DNA of 60,913 bases from an uncultured Alteromonadales bacterium (GTDB lineage: Bacteria > Pseudomonadota > Gammaproteobacteria > Pseudomonadales > Cellvibrionaceae), in the NCBI GenBank assembly GCA_937864365.1, contig CALMJT010000149.1:1-60913 (forward strand), in the 5' to 3' direction. Made by a program: the position numbers and the translations under genes. Positions 43,062 through 52,668 of this stretch are shown here, piece by piece. Under the pieces are notes generated by a model that was given only the letters and a program-made list of their open reading frames with translations, ran no database searches and was not told the DNA's origin. The first letter of the stretch is position 1. The number at the start of each line of letters is the position of its first letter.

Positions 43062-43715
43062 GTGCCCTGCCAGCAGTTGTCAAAAATACCTCCAAAATCT
43101 CAATCAGGGTTTACTCTGATTGAGATTGTCGTCGTGGTATTGCTTGTGGGGCTGTTTGCAGGCATTGCCTCCATCAATATTCTCTCCTACGACAACGGCG
43201 ATAAGCTCAAGGACTATACCGAAGACCTCTTTGATCAACTTCAATTTGCCGCGGATCAATCCCTGTTTACCGGTGAACACATTGCCTTAGTACCTGCTCT
43301 TCAAGATCCAGCCAACTCAACTGCGAGTCAAGATCAATGGGAGCTGCTTTGGTATCGCTGGCGTGATGACGAATGGCAAAAAATTGAAGAATTAACGCCG
43401 ATCAGACCTCCAGAAATTGCTGAGCTAAGCATTGAAATCGACGACAAACCACTCGATTTTTATCTATGGCTCGACAGACAGACCGAGGGAGATGGAGAAG
43501 ACGAGGAAGAGGAAATTGTTCCAGCGTTGGTATTTTATGGTGGCGGCGAAGCCCTGGGAGCCACGGTAATACTCGGACTTACTCCTCGCGCTTCTGAAGG
43601 CGTTACTAATTTTGAAGATCGTTACCAGCACATAGATATTAACTCTGTAGGGCAGGTTATATGGCGTGAACGACAAGCAGAAAAAGAGCTTACTGCTCAA
43701 TCTGGAGTTCAGTAA
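43062..43715 (+). CDS. gspH: Minor pseudopilin GspH
   Basis: 217 residues. The prepilin cleavage site follows Gly16 (SG/FTLIEIVVVVLLVG). The C-terminal globular part carries an acidic insertion (GDGEDEEEEIV near 146-156). It caps or initiates the pseudopilus with GspI/J/K. The start is a GTG at 43062 with a weak ribosome site; gspI begins on its stop codon (TAATG). Confidence 0.88.
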   Translation: MPCQQLSKIPPKSQSGFTLIEIVVVVLLVGLFAGIASINILSYDNGDKLKDYTEDLFDQLQFAADQSLFTGEHIALVPALQDPANSTASQDQWELLWYRWRDDEWQKIEELTPIRPPEIAELSIEIDDKPLDFYLWLDRQTEGDGEDEEEEIVPALVFYGGGEALGATVILGLTPRASEGVTNFEDRYQHIDINSVGQVIWRERQAEKELTAQSGVQ

Positions 43716-44128
43716 TGCTATCAACGAAGGCTTGCTCGACTCACTCATTCGTGAACAAAAACAAGGGCTTCACCTTAATTGAGGTCGTTGTTGCTTTGGT
43801 CATTGTTGCGGTGGCGCTGCCAGCTTTGCTCACTCTGGTAAGCCGCCAAAGCGATAATACATTTCAGCTGAGAGAGCGCACCTTGGCCGAGTGGGTTGCC
43901 CATGATCAGCTGCAAACCTTTCGCATCAATCATCAGTTAACCGGGCGAATTCTCGACGGACGCCAAACCGGCTCGACCGAGTTTGCTGGTGTTTCCTGGT
44001 ATTGGGTCGCAGAGTCCCAAGACACTGCCGTAGAAGACATGATCCGTATCAACATAGCAGTAGCTGCCGACGAGAACGACCTTCGCGATTATCCCACAGC
44101 TACACTCTCAGCATTTATTTATAAGTGA
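43715..44128 (+). CDS. gspI: Minor pseudopilin GspI
   Basis: 137 residues. The prepilin site is after Gly18 (KG/FTLIEVVVALVIVA). The C-terminal domain LAEWVAHDQLQTFRI is typical of GspI. It forms the pseudopilus tip complex with GspJ and GspK. Both ends overlap neighbouring gsp genes. Confidence 0.92.
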   Translation: MLSTKACSTHSFVNKNKGFTLIEVVVALVIVAVALPALLTLVSRQSDNTFQLRERTLAEWVAHDQLQTFRINHQLTGRILDGRQTGSTEFAGVSWYWVAESQDTAVEDMIRINIAVAADENDLRDYPTATLSAFIYK

Positions 44129-44865
44129 AGCCCGTGACACCACGCGTTATTTCTAACTCCAAAGGCTTCACCCTGATTGAATTATTGGTGGCTCTTGCCC
44201 TTACCGCCGTTGTTTTGACGTTGGCTTCACTGGCTTTGACATCTTCGATAAATAGCGCGCAAAGCAGCCGTGAGGCTATGACAGATATCAACTCGATAGC
44301 ACGCGCCATGCGCATTCTCGAAACAGACTTTAAACACACCGTTGCCAGAACCAGTTACTTGTTTGGTATCGCCACCGATAACGGTTTTGGTACAGAGATC
44401 GATAACAACTATTTGATAAAGTTTATTCGCAGTGGTCGACCAAACCCAGTTGACCTAAGACGAAGCTCCCTATTACAAGTAGGTTATAGATACCAAGACC
44501 AAATTCTGTACCGCGACACTTGGCCTGAAACCATAGACGCAACTCTCGAAGACGCTGAAGACATCGCATTGCTACAGGGCGTCACAGATTTCCAAATCTT
44601 ATTTTTACCCTTAGGTTCAACAAGTGCCGAAGGGCCATGGGTCGATGAATGGCCCGAGCGCGGCACCACTGGCCTACCTATTGCGGTACAGGTGACCATC
44701 GAAACCGAAGAATTCGGTCGCATGACTCGTTTATTTACGATTGTTACTGAAATTAACAACCCTCGTAATGAAGCCCCACCCGAAGATAATTCTGGGGAAG
44801 GCGGCTCTGGAGAGGGTAATAATCAGGACAACGATAATAATAACCGAGGTAACCGTGATTCATAA
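44125..44865 (+). CDS. gspJ: Minor pseudopilin GspJ
   Basis: 246 residues. The prepilin site is after Gly14 (KG/FTLIELLVALALTA). The mid-region has the GspJ block ARAMRILETDF. A Gly/Asn/Asp-rich tail (after about 215) is low-complexity. The start is GTG, either 44125 or 44134. It overlaps gspK by 11 bp. Confidence 0.9.
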   Translation: MKPVTPRVISNSKGFTLIELLVALALTAVVLTLASLALTSSINSAQSSREAMTDINSIARAMRILETDFKHTVARTSYLFGIATDNGFGTEIDNNYLIKFIRSGRPNPVDLRRSSLLQVGYRYQDQILYRDTWPETIDATLEDAEDIALLQGVTDFQILFLPLGSTSAEGPWVDEWPERGTTGLPIAVQVTIETEEFGRMTRLFTIVTEINNPRNEAPPEDNSGEGGSGEGNNQDNDNNNRGNRDS

Positions 44866-45898
44866 TCGCAGAGCACTAAACCTACCCTCGACACATCAAA
44901 ACGGCGTCGCTTTAATCGCCGCGTTAATCATTGTTGGTTTGGTGACGGCTTTGGCCATTGGTCTTGCTACAACTCATGATCGAACCCTACTGCTAGCAGA
45001 GAGTCGCTTCCACGGCAATCAAGCTCAGGAATATCTGCTCGGTGCAGAAGAACTTGGTCGATTCGCGCTTGAGAAAGACTTCGAGAGTGATCGCGAAGAT
45101 AACGAATTGGTAGACAGCCTAGAAGAACCTTGGGCACAGGAACAACCTTTTCCTTTAGATGAAGGTTTTCTAAAAGGCCAACTCGAAGACGCTCAAGGTA
45201 AGTTCGACGTTAATCGTCTTGCCGTGCAGAACCAAGACAACGGCACGGGCGACACCAGTCCAGAGCGGTACACATCGGATCAGAAAAGATTCATTCGACT
45301 GCTACAGCTGTTGGATGAAGAAAATCCAATGTCGATCTCAGACGCCATCGAGATCTTGCAGCCTATCATTGACTGGATTGATCCCGATGATGATAGCTTT
45401 GGTTTTAGCGGTGCCGAATCTCTGGAATATCAACGTGAAGACCCACCGATTCGTCCAGCAAATGGCCCGTTAAAAAGCATTTCCGAGTTGCGTTTGGTAA
45501 AGTCCATGACTCCAGAACTGTTCGATGCTTTGGAGCCTTACATTACCGCCTTGCCCGACAGTAACGGTTTGAATGTAAATACCGCGAAACCACTATTGCT
45601 GCGCACCATTAATTTAGAGAACGACCTAACACCGCTATCTAAGGCAGACGGTGAACAGATGCTCCTAGATCGAGCAGGTTCGGGTTATATTGGTATTGCG
45701 GAGTTTCTCGACAGTGGCGTAATTTCGTCACTAACGCCATTGGGTACCGTCAGCTCGAATGGTTTGACGGTTAACACCAGTTATTTCACTTTGAAAGCAG
45801 AAGTTGAAGTCGGTAGACAAAGACGCACCCAGTACAGCCTAATATTACGCGATAACGGCGACGCCAAAATTATTCAACGCAGCGATTTCAACTTATAA
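44855..45898 (+). CDS. gspK: Minor pseudopilin GspK
   Basis: 347 residues. The prepilin site is after Gly17 (NG/VALIAALIIVG) and, as usual for GspK, lacks the Glu at +5. The large globular domain includes LEDAQGKFDVNRLA, IIDWIDPDDD and NGLNVNTAKPLLLRT. A GTG at 44855 with GAGG just upstream is the right start. The long in-frame extension starting at 44741 overlaps gspJ and is not real. Confidence 0.92.
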   Translation: MIHNRRALNLPSTHQNGVALIAALIIVGLVTALAIGLATTHDRTLLLAESRFHGNQAQEYLLGAEELGRFALEKDFESDREDNELVDSLEEPWAQEQPFPLDEGFLKGQLEDAQGKFDVNRLAVQNQDNGTGDTSPERYTSDQKRFIRLLQLLDEENPMSISDAIEILQPIIDWIDPDDDSFGFSGAESLEYQREDPPIRPANGPLKSISELRLVKSMTPELFDALEPYITALPDSNGLNVNTAKPLLLRTINLENDLTPLSKADGEQMLLDRAGSGYIGIAEFLDSGVISSLTPLGTVSSNGLTVNTSYFTLKAEVEVGRQRRTQYSLILRDNGDAKIIQRSDFNL

Positions 45899-46054
45899 GA
45901 ATGTCTGATTAAAACTGACATATTCGTAATACTAGAAAGGCCTTACACTAGCCCCTAGAAATTTAAAGACATTGAAAATGACAGTGCCAATGTTTGGCCT
46001 CGAATAAAATCAGGGATGCGTTGACCAGAGGCTCAAACGGTAGTCACAGCGCTA

Positions 46055-46086
46055 AATTTGAACACAGCTTAATTTGAACACAATAG
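46055..46086 (+). repeat. Two 16-bp tandem repeats before gspL
   Basis: AATTTGAACACAGCTT is followed immediately by AATTTGAACACAATAG. The first 12 bases are identical. They lie in the 229-bp gap between gspK and gspL, where no other feature was found. Confidence 0.6.
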
Positions 46087-46127
46087 AGAACGAACGTTGA
46101 TCGGATTGGCTCCGAGCATGGAAGTGT

Positions 46128-47372
46128 ATGAATAGAATTATCGCGATTTACGACAGCTCAATTGCAGGTCAAAACCCGCAAAGCCCAGCGCTAACTTGGC
46201 GACTTGCGCAAGACGGCGACTGGATGGGTCCAGCCATGCAAGGTTCTGCCACTGACTTGAGTCAGGCGCAATCGGCCGCCAATGCAGAAGTATGGCTGGC
46301 TCTTAGCTCCTGCGATCTTGTTATGCTGGCTCAATCCTTTTCATCTAAAGAAAAGCGCCACATTGCCAACCTAATGCCCTACGAATTAGAAGAGCAAATT
46401 ATTGGCAACGTCGACAACATGCACTTCGCTTACGGACAATTTGAAAACGATATTGTTACCGTTGCTTACACCCCCATCGATCCTCTTAAAACCCTGATCG
46501 ACACCATAGAATCAGCGGGCGCAGAAATCACGGTTTGCTTGCCGTTGTTTTTACTGCTTCCCAGAGCTGATAAACAGTGGGCTATTCGCTGGTTAGGCGA
46601 CGAGAGCCTTGTTGAAGTCCGTTACGATAAAGATCTTGGTTATCTCATCGAATTAGATATGCTCGCCGCCTCTCTGGAGTCTCTCGCAGCGACCTTCGAA
46701 GAGGCAGAGCGTCCGACCGAAGTAAAGCTCTACGGACAATCTTTTGAAGATTTGCAAACCTTGCATAACCACTTACCCAATGCTTATCAAGAGATCGCCA
46801 CCAGCCAGCAATGGGATCAGTGGCTGAGCTTAAGCATGGAATTGCTGCCACCCATTAATCTTCGCCAATATGCCTTAGGTAGAGCACTGCCAGTTGCCCG
46901 CTGGTGGAAAACCTGGCGCCCTGCGGCAATTGCCGCAGCCATTGCCTGTGTGCTGTATTTGGGCGGAAACTGGGTACAAATCTTCCAGCTGAAAAGCGAG
47001 CAAAAAGCCTATTTGGCTCAAGTCGAGCAAGCGTATCGATCAGCGGTTCCACAGGGTGTTATGGCCGATCCCGAGCGTCAACTGCGCAACCAACTTGCCA
47101 AATTTAAAGACAACAGCAGCGCGGGTGGATTATCCGTCACAACGTTGCTTGCACAAATTACCCCGATCATCGCTGCATCCGAAAATGTGGTGGTAAAGAA
47201 CATCAACTTTGTAGAAGGTGACATGCGCTTAACGGCAGAGTCTTCAAACTTCCAGCAGATTGATCGCTTACGGGCAGAATTAGAAGGAAGCCAGCTAGTC
47301 GCTGAATTACAGGGAACCTCATCTGTTCCGAACGGTGTTCAGGCTCGGCTGCGTATAAGGAGTGGACAATGA
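46128..47372 (+). CDS. gspL: Type II secretion inner-membrane protein GspL
   Basis: 414 residues. An actin-like cytoplasmic part (about 1-250, with SSKEKRHIANLMPYELEEQI) binds GspE; one membrane helix lies at about 264-282 (AAIAAAIACVLYLGGNW); the periplasmic part has the ferredoxin-like GspL C-domain. It starts 229 bp after gspK, unlike the tight spacing of gspC-K, and so may have its own promoter. Its end overlaps gspM by 4 bp. Confidence 0.93.
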   Translation: MNRIIAIYDSSIAGQNPQSPALTWRLAQDGDWMGPAMQGSATDLSQAQSAANAEVWLALSSCDLVMLAQSFSSKEKRHIANLMPYELEEQIIGNVDNMHFAYGQFENDIVTVAYTPIDPLKTLIDTIESAGAEITVCLPLFLLLPRADKQWAIRWLGDESLVEVRYDKDLGYLIELDMLAASLESLAATFEEAERPTEVKLYGQSFEDLQTLHNHLPNAYQEIATSQQWDQWLSLSMELLPPINLRQYALGRALPVARWWKTWRPAAIAAAIACVLYLGGNWVQIFQLKSEQKAYLAQVEQAYRSAVPQGVMADPERQLRNQLAKFKDNSSAGGLSVTTLLAQITPIIAASENVVVKNINFVEGDMRLTAESSNFQQIDRLRAELEGSQLVAELQGTSSVPNGVQARLRIRSGQ

Positions 47373-47845
47373 ACGCCATCAACGAATATTGGGCAACGCT
47401 CAGTCGTCGAGACCAAGCTGCACTTTTCATTTGCTCTGTAGCCATTGGCTTGGCGATTATTTGGTGGCTTTTGCTCGAACCATCGGCGAACACTCTCGCT
47501 AATCAAAAGTTATCCACACAGTCAACCTCCGAGAGTTTGGCTCGCGTTCGCGAAATGGCGCTTGAGCTTAAAGAATATCAAACCGGCGGCGGCCCTAAGG
47601 TTTCTAGTGCGCCATTGAGTGAGTTGATCGACAGAAGTCTACGTTTGCGCGGCTTACGCATGAGCAGCTTCCAACCGGTACGCGAAGGCGAAGTGCGGCT
47701 GCGTTTAGAAGAAGCCGAATACGGGAAAGTCATTGAGTGGCTCTACCAAATGGAATACGAAGAAGGGCTGCAAGCCAAAGAGCTTACCGTGACACCAACA
47801 CGCACCAGCGGTCGTGTCTCGGTAAGTATTCGTCTTGCCCGATAA
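47369..47845 (+). CDS. gspM: Type II secretion inner-membrane protein GspM
   Basis: 158 residues. One N-terminal membrane helix (about 18-38), a coiled-coil segment, then the small periplasmic domain (SELIDRSLRLRGLRMSSFQP, GKVIEWLYQME). It stabilises GspL in the platform. Start overlaps gspL. Confidence 0.92.
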   Translation: MNAINEYWATLSRRDQAALFICSVAIGLAIIWWLLLEPSANTLANQKLSTQSTSESLARVREMALELKEYQTGGGPKVSSAPLSELIDRSLRLRGLRMSSFQPVREGEVRLRLEEAEYGKVIEWLYQMEYEEGLQAKELTVTPTRTSGRVSVSIRLAR

Positions 47846-47882
47846 ACCCTTTTTTTACTGGAACGTAACGACTTAGACGCAC

Positions 47883-48677
47883 ATGACTCAATCAAATATC
47901 CTAACCAAAAAGCGGCTCTGGTTTGGCCTTATTCTTCTTCTGATAATCCTGTTGATCGCACGTATTCCAGCAATTTGGGCTGCCTACGCTTTTACCCAAG
48001 CGGCGCCGGGTTTGCGTATGTCAGAAATCAACGGCACCTTATGGACTGGCCGTTCGGGTTCCACGCAAATCATTCTTGGTGGCGACCTATACAGCCTCGG
48101 TGAACTGTCTTGGTCTTTGCATCCCACAAGCCTGTTAACGCTGACACCATGCGCCGACATCAAGGTCTCGTTTCAAAACCAAAATGCCGCTGGTTTAGCC
48201 TGTGTAAGCAGTAGCGGCGCCGTAACGCTCAGTGACTTTGAGGCCAACTTTCCTGCGGGCCTTACCAATCTTTTTTCACCCACTCAATTGGCGGGAAATT
48301 TTTCGGTCATCATTAGTGAGGGTGACTTCGACGGAGAACACGTAAAAGCGATTGATGGCAGCGTGTCTTGGCGAGAGGGAGCATTTCACGATGGCGAAAA
48401 ATGGTTGCGCGTTGGCAGCTTCGGCGCTCGACTTTCCGGCGATGGCCAGCAGGGTATCAACATCGATCTTCAAGACCTTGGCGGCCCAGTATTGGTCGAT
48501 CTAGACGCCAACTACAACCCCACACTGCGCCCTAACGACGATGTAGGCATACTGTTCACCGGTGAAGTCGGCGTTCGCGATTCTGCTCATCCCGATTTAG
48601 CCACCATATTACCAACCATGGCGGCTTCGGTTGGAGAGCCTTCTGATAATGGCTATCGAATCTCTTGGAGCTTCTAG
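47883..48677 (+). CDS. gspN: Type II secretion protein GspN
   Basis: 264 residues with an N-terminal membrane helix (about 12-32) and the GspN periplasmic domain (GLRMSEINGTLWTGRSGS, then YSLGELSWSLHPTSLL). GspN is present in only some type II systems and is not always essential. It is the last gsp gene and is followed by a GC-rich hairpin. Confidence 0.9.
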   Translation: MTQSNILTKKRLWFGLILLLIILLIARIPAIWAAYAFTQAAPGLRMSEINGTLWTGRSGSTQIILGGDLYSLGELSWSLHPTSLLTLTPCADIKVSFQNQNAAGLACVSSSGAVTLSDFEANFPAGLTNLFSPTQLAGNFSVIISEGDFDGEHVKAIDGSVSWREGAFHDGEKWLRVGSFGARLSGDGQQGINIDLQDLGGPVLVDLDANYNPTLRPNDDVGILFTGEVGVRDSAHPDLATILPTMAASVGEPSDNGYRISWSF

Positions 48678-48687
48678 TCACTCGTCT

Positions 48688-48708
48688 GCGGCCGGTTGAA
48701 CCGGTCGC
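48688..48708 (+). other. GC-rich hairpin after gspN
   Basis: A 9-bp stem with one G-T pair (48688-48696 with 48700-48708) and a 3-nt loop lies 10 bp after the gspN stop codon. There is no T-run, so it is more likely an mRNA-stabilising hairpin or a factor-dependent stop than an intrinsic terminator. Confidence 0.45.
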
Positions 48709-48732
48709 ATTACGCAGATTTAAAGGCTAAAT

Positions 48733-49833
48733 GTGCCTAAGTTTTCAGATCTCACAAAATCCGTTCACTCGGTGTCCGCACAAACCGTCTTGTTACTGGT
48801 TGCGATGCTGTTTTGCAGTCATGGCCACGCTAAGTGGTTTCAAGAGAATTGGGCCATTATGGGCACCTCGGTCGGTGCGCGCTTCTGGCTCGATGACCCA
48901 GACGCACGACTGCAAGATACCAACCCCGAACAATTCAAAACACAAGTTAACGAACAAAAGTATCGCGCCGAACACATTCTTGGCTTAATCAAGGCCGAAA
49001 TGGAGCGCTTTGATCAAACCTACAGTCCCTACATAGAATCCAGTGAACTGTCACAGGTTAACCTTCACGCCTACAAAACAGCGCAAATTGTGTCACCCGA
49101 GTTTGCGTCTTTGATTAATAAATCCCTTTGGATGAACCAAATTAGCGATGGCGCGTTTGATGTTACCTTTGCCTCGGTAGGGCGTTTTTATGATTACCGC
49201 GAAAAGATCGCCCCAAACGACGACAAAATTACCCAAAACCTCCCAGCCATAGGCCGCGATCGTTTGCGGTGGAATCCTCAGACACGCAGCATAAAATTCA
49301 CCCACCCGGCGGTTAAGATTGATTTTGGCGGATTAGCCAAGGGATACGCTGTAGATCGTGGCGCAAAAATATTAGCCGAGAACGGAGTGCGTCACGGCAG
49401 CGTAAACGCCGGTGGTGATACGCGGCTGCTTGGCGATAATCGCGGTCGACCATGGTTAATTGGCATTAAAAACCCACGCCTTGACGATAAAAAACTGAGT
49501 TGGGAAGAACAGCAGGTACTTAAGTTACCGTTACAAAATGAAGCCATCTCAACATCCGGTGACTACGAACGTTTTTTCATTGACGAACACAGCGGTGAGC
49601 GAGTTCACCATATACTGAATCCGAAAACGGGCAAATCGAGTCACGGATTAATCAGCGTCAGCGTTATTGGCCCAGAAGGGTTTAATACCGATCCATTATC
49701 AACGGCGGTGTTTGTGCTCGGCGCCGAAAAAGGCCTCGCCATGATCAATAAACTGAATGGCTACGAAGCAATTTTAATCACCGAATTTGGCAAAGTTGTG
49801 TATTCGAATGGACTTATAGATCCATCCCAATAA
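48733..49833 (+). CDS. apbE: FAD:protein FMN transferase ApbE
   Basis: 366 residues. ApbE motifs: IMGTSVGARF near 53, the KIDFGGLAKGYAVDRGA block near 200, NAGGDTRLLG near 222, AISTSGDYERFF near 277 and HHILNPKTGKSS near 295. It covalently attaches FMN to threonines of target proteins such as NqrC and RnfG in the periplasm. The N-terminus looks like an export signal (about 10-35) but has no clean lipobox. The start is GTG with AAGG upstream. No recognisable acceptor protein is adjacent, so its partner is elsewhere. Confidence 0.92.
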   Translation: MPKFSDLTKSVHSVSAQTVLLLVAMLFCSHGHAKWFQENWAIMGTSVGARFWLDDPDARLQDTNPEQFKTQVNEQKYRAEHILGLIKAEMERFDQTYSPYIESSELSQVNLHAYKTAQIVSPEFASLINKSLWMNQISDGAFDVTFASVGRFYDYREKIAPNDDKITQNLPAIGRDRLRWNPQTRSIKFTHPAVKIDFGGLAKGYAVDRGAKILAENGVRHGSVNAGGDTRLLGDNRGRPWLIGIKNPRLDDKKLSWEEQQVLKLPLQNEAISTSGDYERFFIDEHSGERVHHILNPKTGKSSHGLISVSVIGPEGFNTDPLSTAVFVLGAEKGLAMINKLNGYEAILITEFGKVVYSNGLIDPSQ

Positions 49834-50113
49834 GGATTGGGTCGCCAAAGATTTCTCGAAACTGGAAACACGTCACGCCTATCGCATTCACAAAGCCGCT
49901 GATTTAAGTACAATTTTCGTCATCAAAGCGCGTTAGTGTGCTTTTTGGCACTCTTTAATTTTGCACCTCGCTTATACTCGCAGGTAGGATCGTCCAATCG
50001 CAGCGAAATAAGCGACGCAACCAATAGGCGTGGAATTGGTTTTACCCAGAAACACTACTGCGCGTAAAACCAGTCGGTGATGGATATCGACGAGACACTC
50101 AAGGAATCTGGAT

Positions 50114-50716
50114 ATGGCTTTGCCATCCCAAAAAGTAAGGCAATTAGGAGAACGCAGTTCCATGTCTGCACTTCGCAACTCGAATTGGCTTCGAGTCATA
50201 AAAACTCTAGGCAGCGCACTGACTTTGGCTTGTGCCTGTACCGTCGTTCACGCTCAAGAAGCCGAAAAACCGGTTAGTGAGCAAATTGAAGACCTCAAAA
50301 AGCAAGTACTCTCGTTGAATCGAGACCTTCTGATTTTAGAGGAAGAGTTACTCTATCCCGCCAACAGCCAAGTAGCTGTGTATCTCTCCATGGATATTGG
50401 TGAGTTTTTTGAGCTGGATGCCGTAAAGGTTCACATTGACGACAAGCTCGTTGCTAGCGAACTCTATACAGATCATCAAGTTGACGCATTGTTTCGAGGT
50501 GGCGTACAACGCCTGTATCTCGGCAATCTCAAAACCGGCGAGCACCGTTTAACGGCGTTTTTTACCGGCATTGGTCCAGAGGGCCGCGAATACAAACGTG
50601 CCGCAGAAGTTACCATCAACAAAGAAACCGAAGGTAAGGTTTATGAACTAAAAATCATAGACTCTACTGCCAAGTTGCAACCGGTGTTTGAAATTAAAGA
50701 ATGGCAATTGTTCTAA
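50114..50716 (+). CDS. Exported coiled-coil protein, first gene of the Agl/Glt-like cluster
   Basis: 200 residues from this ATG (AAGGA 8 nt upstream). A second in-frame ATG at 50162 gives a shorter, cleaner signal peptide ending VVHA. The mature protein begins with a short coiled coil (ISEQ to EEELLY, about 55-80), followed by a beta-rich domain with YLSMDIGEFFELDAVKVHID and KTGEHRLTAFF. The fold is not recognised. Its stop overlaps the start of the next gene by 16 bp, so it belongs to the TPR/ExbBD operon and is probably a periplasmic component. Confidence 0.75.
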   Translation: MALPSQKVRQLGERSSMSALRNSNWLRVIKTLGSALTLACACTVVHAQEAEKPVSEQIEDLKKQVLSLNRDLLILEEELLYPANSQVAVYLSMDIGEFFELDAVKVHIDDKLVASELYTDHQVDALFRGGVQRLYLGNLKTGEHRLTAFFTGIGPEGREYKRAAEVTINKETEGKVYELKIIDSTAKLQPVFEIKEWQLF

Positions 50717-52668
50717 ACACCAAGCGGCTTGGTCTTCCTGTTGCGATCGCACTGATCAGCCTATCAAGCCTCGCTTTTGGTGCTAAAAAAAAGGAAGAGC
50801 CTCTCTCAAGCGTCGCTGATTTACGCTACGGCGTTACCTTGTATCACTACTATCAAGGTGACTACTTTGACGCGCTCAGCGAACTCTATGTCGCCAAAGA
50901 GCGCGGTGGTATTTCCGGCCACAAAGATAATCCTGAAATCATCGAAGGTGGAATTAGCCTTGCCTTTGGCATGCACGAGACCGCCAGCGACATTTTCAAT
51001 CGCCTCTTAACTGAAGATCGCCCCGCAAAAGTTCGCAACGCCGCTTGGCTAAATCTAGGTAAGCTTGCCTATCAACGCGGGCTTTGGGCCACGGCCAACG
51101 AATCCATCAATCACATGAACACCGACGATATCCGCTATGAAGTCGATATCGAACGCCGTGCATTAGCCGTAAATACGCTTATTCATCTCGGTGATCTTGC
51201 TGGCGCAGAAAGCGCCTTAGCAGAACTCGATGCAGAACTTGCCAAAAAAGACCCCACCGCCTGGCCTTACTATCTGCATCACAACCTCGCCAGCGCCTAC
51301 GGTCGCACAGGCCAGTTCCAGCAGGCGATTACGCATTACCAGCAGGTTTATGCATCAGAGCTAACCGAAAAAAGTTTGGAACCAGACCTGCAACAGGCGC
51401 TTCGCGATAAGGCTCACACAGCCGCAGGCTTCAGTTTACTGGCGCTCAACCAGTATCAAGACGCGCAACAAGAATTCAACCAAGTGCGACTCACCAATGG
51501 TCTGGCTAATCAAGCCTTGCTCGGCTCAGGCTGGGCAGCTTATGGCCAAGAAAAATACGCCGATGCCATTCGACCTTGGCAGGAACTGCTGCGTCGTGAC
51601 AGTGATGCGCCAGAAGTGCAAGAAGCCATGTTGGCCTTGCCTTACGTTTACGAAAAAATGGGTGCCCAGGGAGAGGCTCTTTTTGCCTACCTAGATGCCG
51701 AAAGCAATTACGAAATCGAGCTGGCTCGCATTGATGAAGCCGAACGAAAACTGCAAGACATCGATCTTTTACCGCTACTCAACCTAGAGGTAGATCGCAA
51801 CAGCACCTGGTTAAATACCCCCGATTTAATCGAAACTCCGGTCATCAATTATTTACAACGCTTGGTCGCCAAAAATCTCTTTCAAGCTCGGGTGCAGGAG
51901 CTTCGCGATCTCACCGCGTTACTTGAAGAGCTCAAGGGCTGGGAAGCAAAACTGGTCGATTACCAAGACCTAATCTCTGCTCGTATTGATCAAAGGCTTG
52001 CCCAAGAAACCGAAATTCGTGAGCGCAACTACGCTCAAATAATCAATGATGCCGTCGCCCAAAAGTCCCGTATTGATGCGATAATCGCCAATATTGAATC
52101 AAATCGAGACTATCTTGCGCTAATTACCGATGCCGACACCAACGACCTGATCGATCGCGCCGAGAAAAGCGTCAACACCGCCAAAATTGCCGGTGATCAA
52201 GTCAGCGCTCGTAAAGCTGCGCAGGCGAAATTGTTTTACGGAATACTCTATTGGAACGCCTCGCAGGATTACCACGACCGCATTTGGGAGCTAAAAGAAC
52301 AAAGCCGCCAACTCGAAACCAACATTACCGAACTGAAACAATCCTTCGCTAAAGTTCAAGACGCCAGCACCTTGGCTCCCGACATAGCGCCCATGGCGGT
52401 GCGTCTCGATGATGCACAAGTGCAAATTACCGATAAACAAACCCGCCTCAGCAACCTGCTCACCGATGTCGAAGCAGACTTAAAAGAAGGTCTTTTGGCG
52501 GAGCTTGACTCGCAAAAACAACGCGTGCGCTTCTATTTGGCCGAGACCAAGCTCTCGATCGCGCGCCTTTACGATACTCGCCCGGCAAACGGCGAAACTA
52601 TCCTCGATACCAGTAAAGACGCACCGTTAACACTGCCTCAAGGTACTTCGGAGGCAGTCGATGAATAA
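50701..52668 (+). CDS. Exported TPR/coiled-coil protein
   Basis: 655 residues. Signal peptide about 1-27 (SSLAFG). Helical repeats of TPR type (about 45-330), including DLRYGVTLYHYYQGDYFDAL, AAYGQEKYADAIRPWQELL and GRTGQFQQAITHYQQVYA. A long coiled-coil region follows (about 410-630). It is probably a periplasmic scaffold protein. It ends 8 bp inside the next gene. Similar large TPR proteins accompany the ExbBD-AgmX genes of gammaproteobacteria; function unknown. Confidence 0.78.
   Translation: MAIVLNTKRLGLPVAIALISLSSLAFGAKKKEEPLSSVADLRYGVTLYHYYQGDYFDALSELYVAKERGGISGHKDNPEIIEGGISLAFGMHETASDIFNRLLTEDRPAKVRNAAWLNLGKLAYQRGLWATANESINHMNTDDIRYEVDIERRALAVNTLIHLGDLAGAESALAELDAELAKKDPTAWPYYLHHNLASAYGRTGQFQQAITHYQQVYASELTEKSLEPDLQQALRDKAHTAAGFSLLALNQYQDAQQEFNQVRLTNGLANQALLGSGWAAYGQEKYADAIRPWQELLRRDSDAPEVQEAMLALPYVYEKMGAQGEALFAYLDAESNYEIELARIDEAERKLQDIDLLPLLNLEVDRNSTWLNTPDLIETPVINYLQRLVAKNLFQARVQELRDLTALLEELKGWEAKLVDYQDLISARIDQRLAQETEIRERNYAQIINDAVAQKSRIDAIIANIESNRDYLALITDADTNDLIDRAEKSVNTAKIAGDQVSARKAAQAKLFYGILYWNASQDYHDRIWELKEQSRQLETNITELKQSFAKVQDASTLAPDIAPMAVRLDDAQVQITDKQTRLSNLLTDVEADLKEGLLAELDSQKQRVRFYLAETKLSIARLYDTRPANGETILDTSKDAPLTLPQGTSEAVDE

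Noticed and set aside
44741-44854. Upstream in-frame extension of gspK
   Set aside because: It lies inside gspJ, and a GTG with a good ribosome site at 44855 gives the proper prepilin leader.
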